A DNA stretch of 5,647 nt, from contig JAEDOK010000106.1 of NCBI GenBank assembly GCA_016302005.1, positions 1-5,647 on the forward strand, read 5' to 3'. Below are positions 5,539 to 5,647 of the stretch, in pieces. Under the pieces are notes generated by a model. The model did not search any database. It was not told the DNA's origin and was given only the letters and a program-made list of their open reading frames with translations. The position numbers and the translations under genes were made by a program. Position 1 is the first letter of the stretch. Every line of letters starts with the position of its first letter. The DNA is from Oscillospiraceae bacterium (lineage in GTDB: Bacteria; Bacillota_A; Clostridia; Oscillospirales; Oscillospiraceae).

Positions 5539-5567
5539 ACCGGGCTGCGTCAGGCAGTCCGGTTTTT
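5539..5567 (+). terminator. Intrinsic terminator of the HU gene
   Basis: ACCGGGCTGC (5539-5548) pairs with GCAGTCCGGT (5554-5563) over ten positions, including one G-T wobble, around a 5-nt loop. It is followed by a run of five T (5563-5567). It starts 11 nt after the stop codon. An A-run (5533-5537) before the stem could extend the pairing with the T-run. Confidence 0.9.
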
Positions 5568-5592
5568 GTCGTGCGAACGGTCCTTCGATCCC

Positions 5593-5647
5593 TGTCATTG
5601 CGAGGAGCGAAGCGACGCGGTAGCGCAGCCGTTCGCGAGGAACGAGC
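5593..5647 (+). repeat. 55-nt dispersed repeat, right inverted copy (cut by window end)
   Basis: From TGTCATTGCGAGGAGCG to the final base this matches the reverse complement of 3191-3245 at 54 of 55 positions. It lies 25 nt after the HU terminator T-run. The match is still running at the window edge, so the element probably continues; the left copy extends outwards through GCCGCATCCGTAAC. Confidence 0.88.

Overview
The window reads as a stretch of a fairly GC-rich, spore-forming Clostridia chromosome, most likely an Oscillospiraceae/Ruminococcaceae-type gut Firmicute. This is inferred from the gene set (HemZ-type radical SAM enzyme, SpoVB/YtgP-type flippase, HU), strong AGGAGG-like ribosome binding sites, a TTG start, and short GC-rich dispersed repeats in almost every gap. 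No taxonomic marker such as rRNA is present, so the placement is tentative.

Layout, all genes on the + strand: (1) 1-87 is a leader with one copy of a dispersed 15-mer; (2) 88-1545 is hemZ, a radical SAM coproporphyrinogen dehydrogenase-like protein; (3) 1546-1735 is a 190-nt gap with a second 15-mer copy and a nested inverted repeat; (4) 1736-3055 is an amidohydrolase of the MTA/S-adenosylhomocysteine deaminase family; (5) 3056-3421 is a 366-nt gap made almost wholly of repeats; (6) 3422-5131 is a 14-helix MOP/MVF-superfamily lipid-linked oligosaccharide flippase (SpoVB/YtgP type) starting at TTG; (7) 5132-5251 is a gap with a candidate promoter and leader; (8) 5252-5527 is an HU-family nucleoid protein followed by a clear intrinsic terminator; (9) 5593-5647 is another repeat running off the window edge.

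The four proteins do not form an evident pathway. Tetrapyrrole or radical SAM chemistry, nucleoside salvage, envelope or spore-coat precursor flipping and DNA packaging are separate housekeeping jobs, and the gaps (190, 366 and 120 nt) suggest separate transcription units. I see no new defence, mobile or biosynthetic system. The most unusual content is in the gaps: related repeats recur in both orientations, one 55-nt inverted pair (54/55 identical) brackets the flippase-HU block, and two neighbouring genes each have their stop codon inside a three-copy heptamer tandem.
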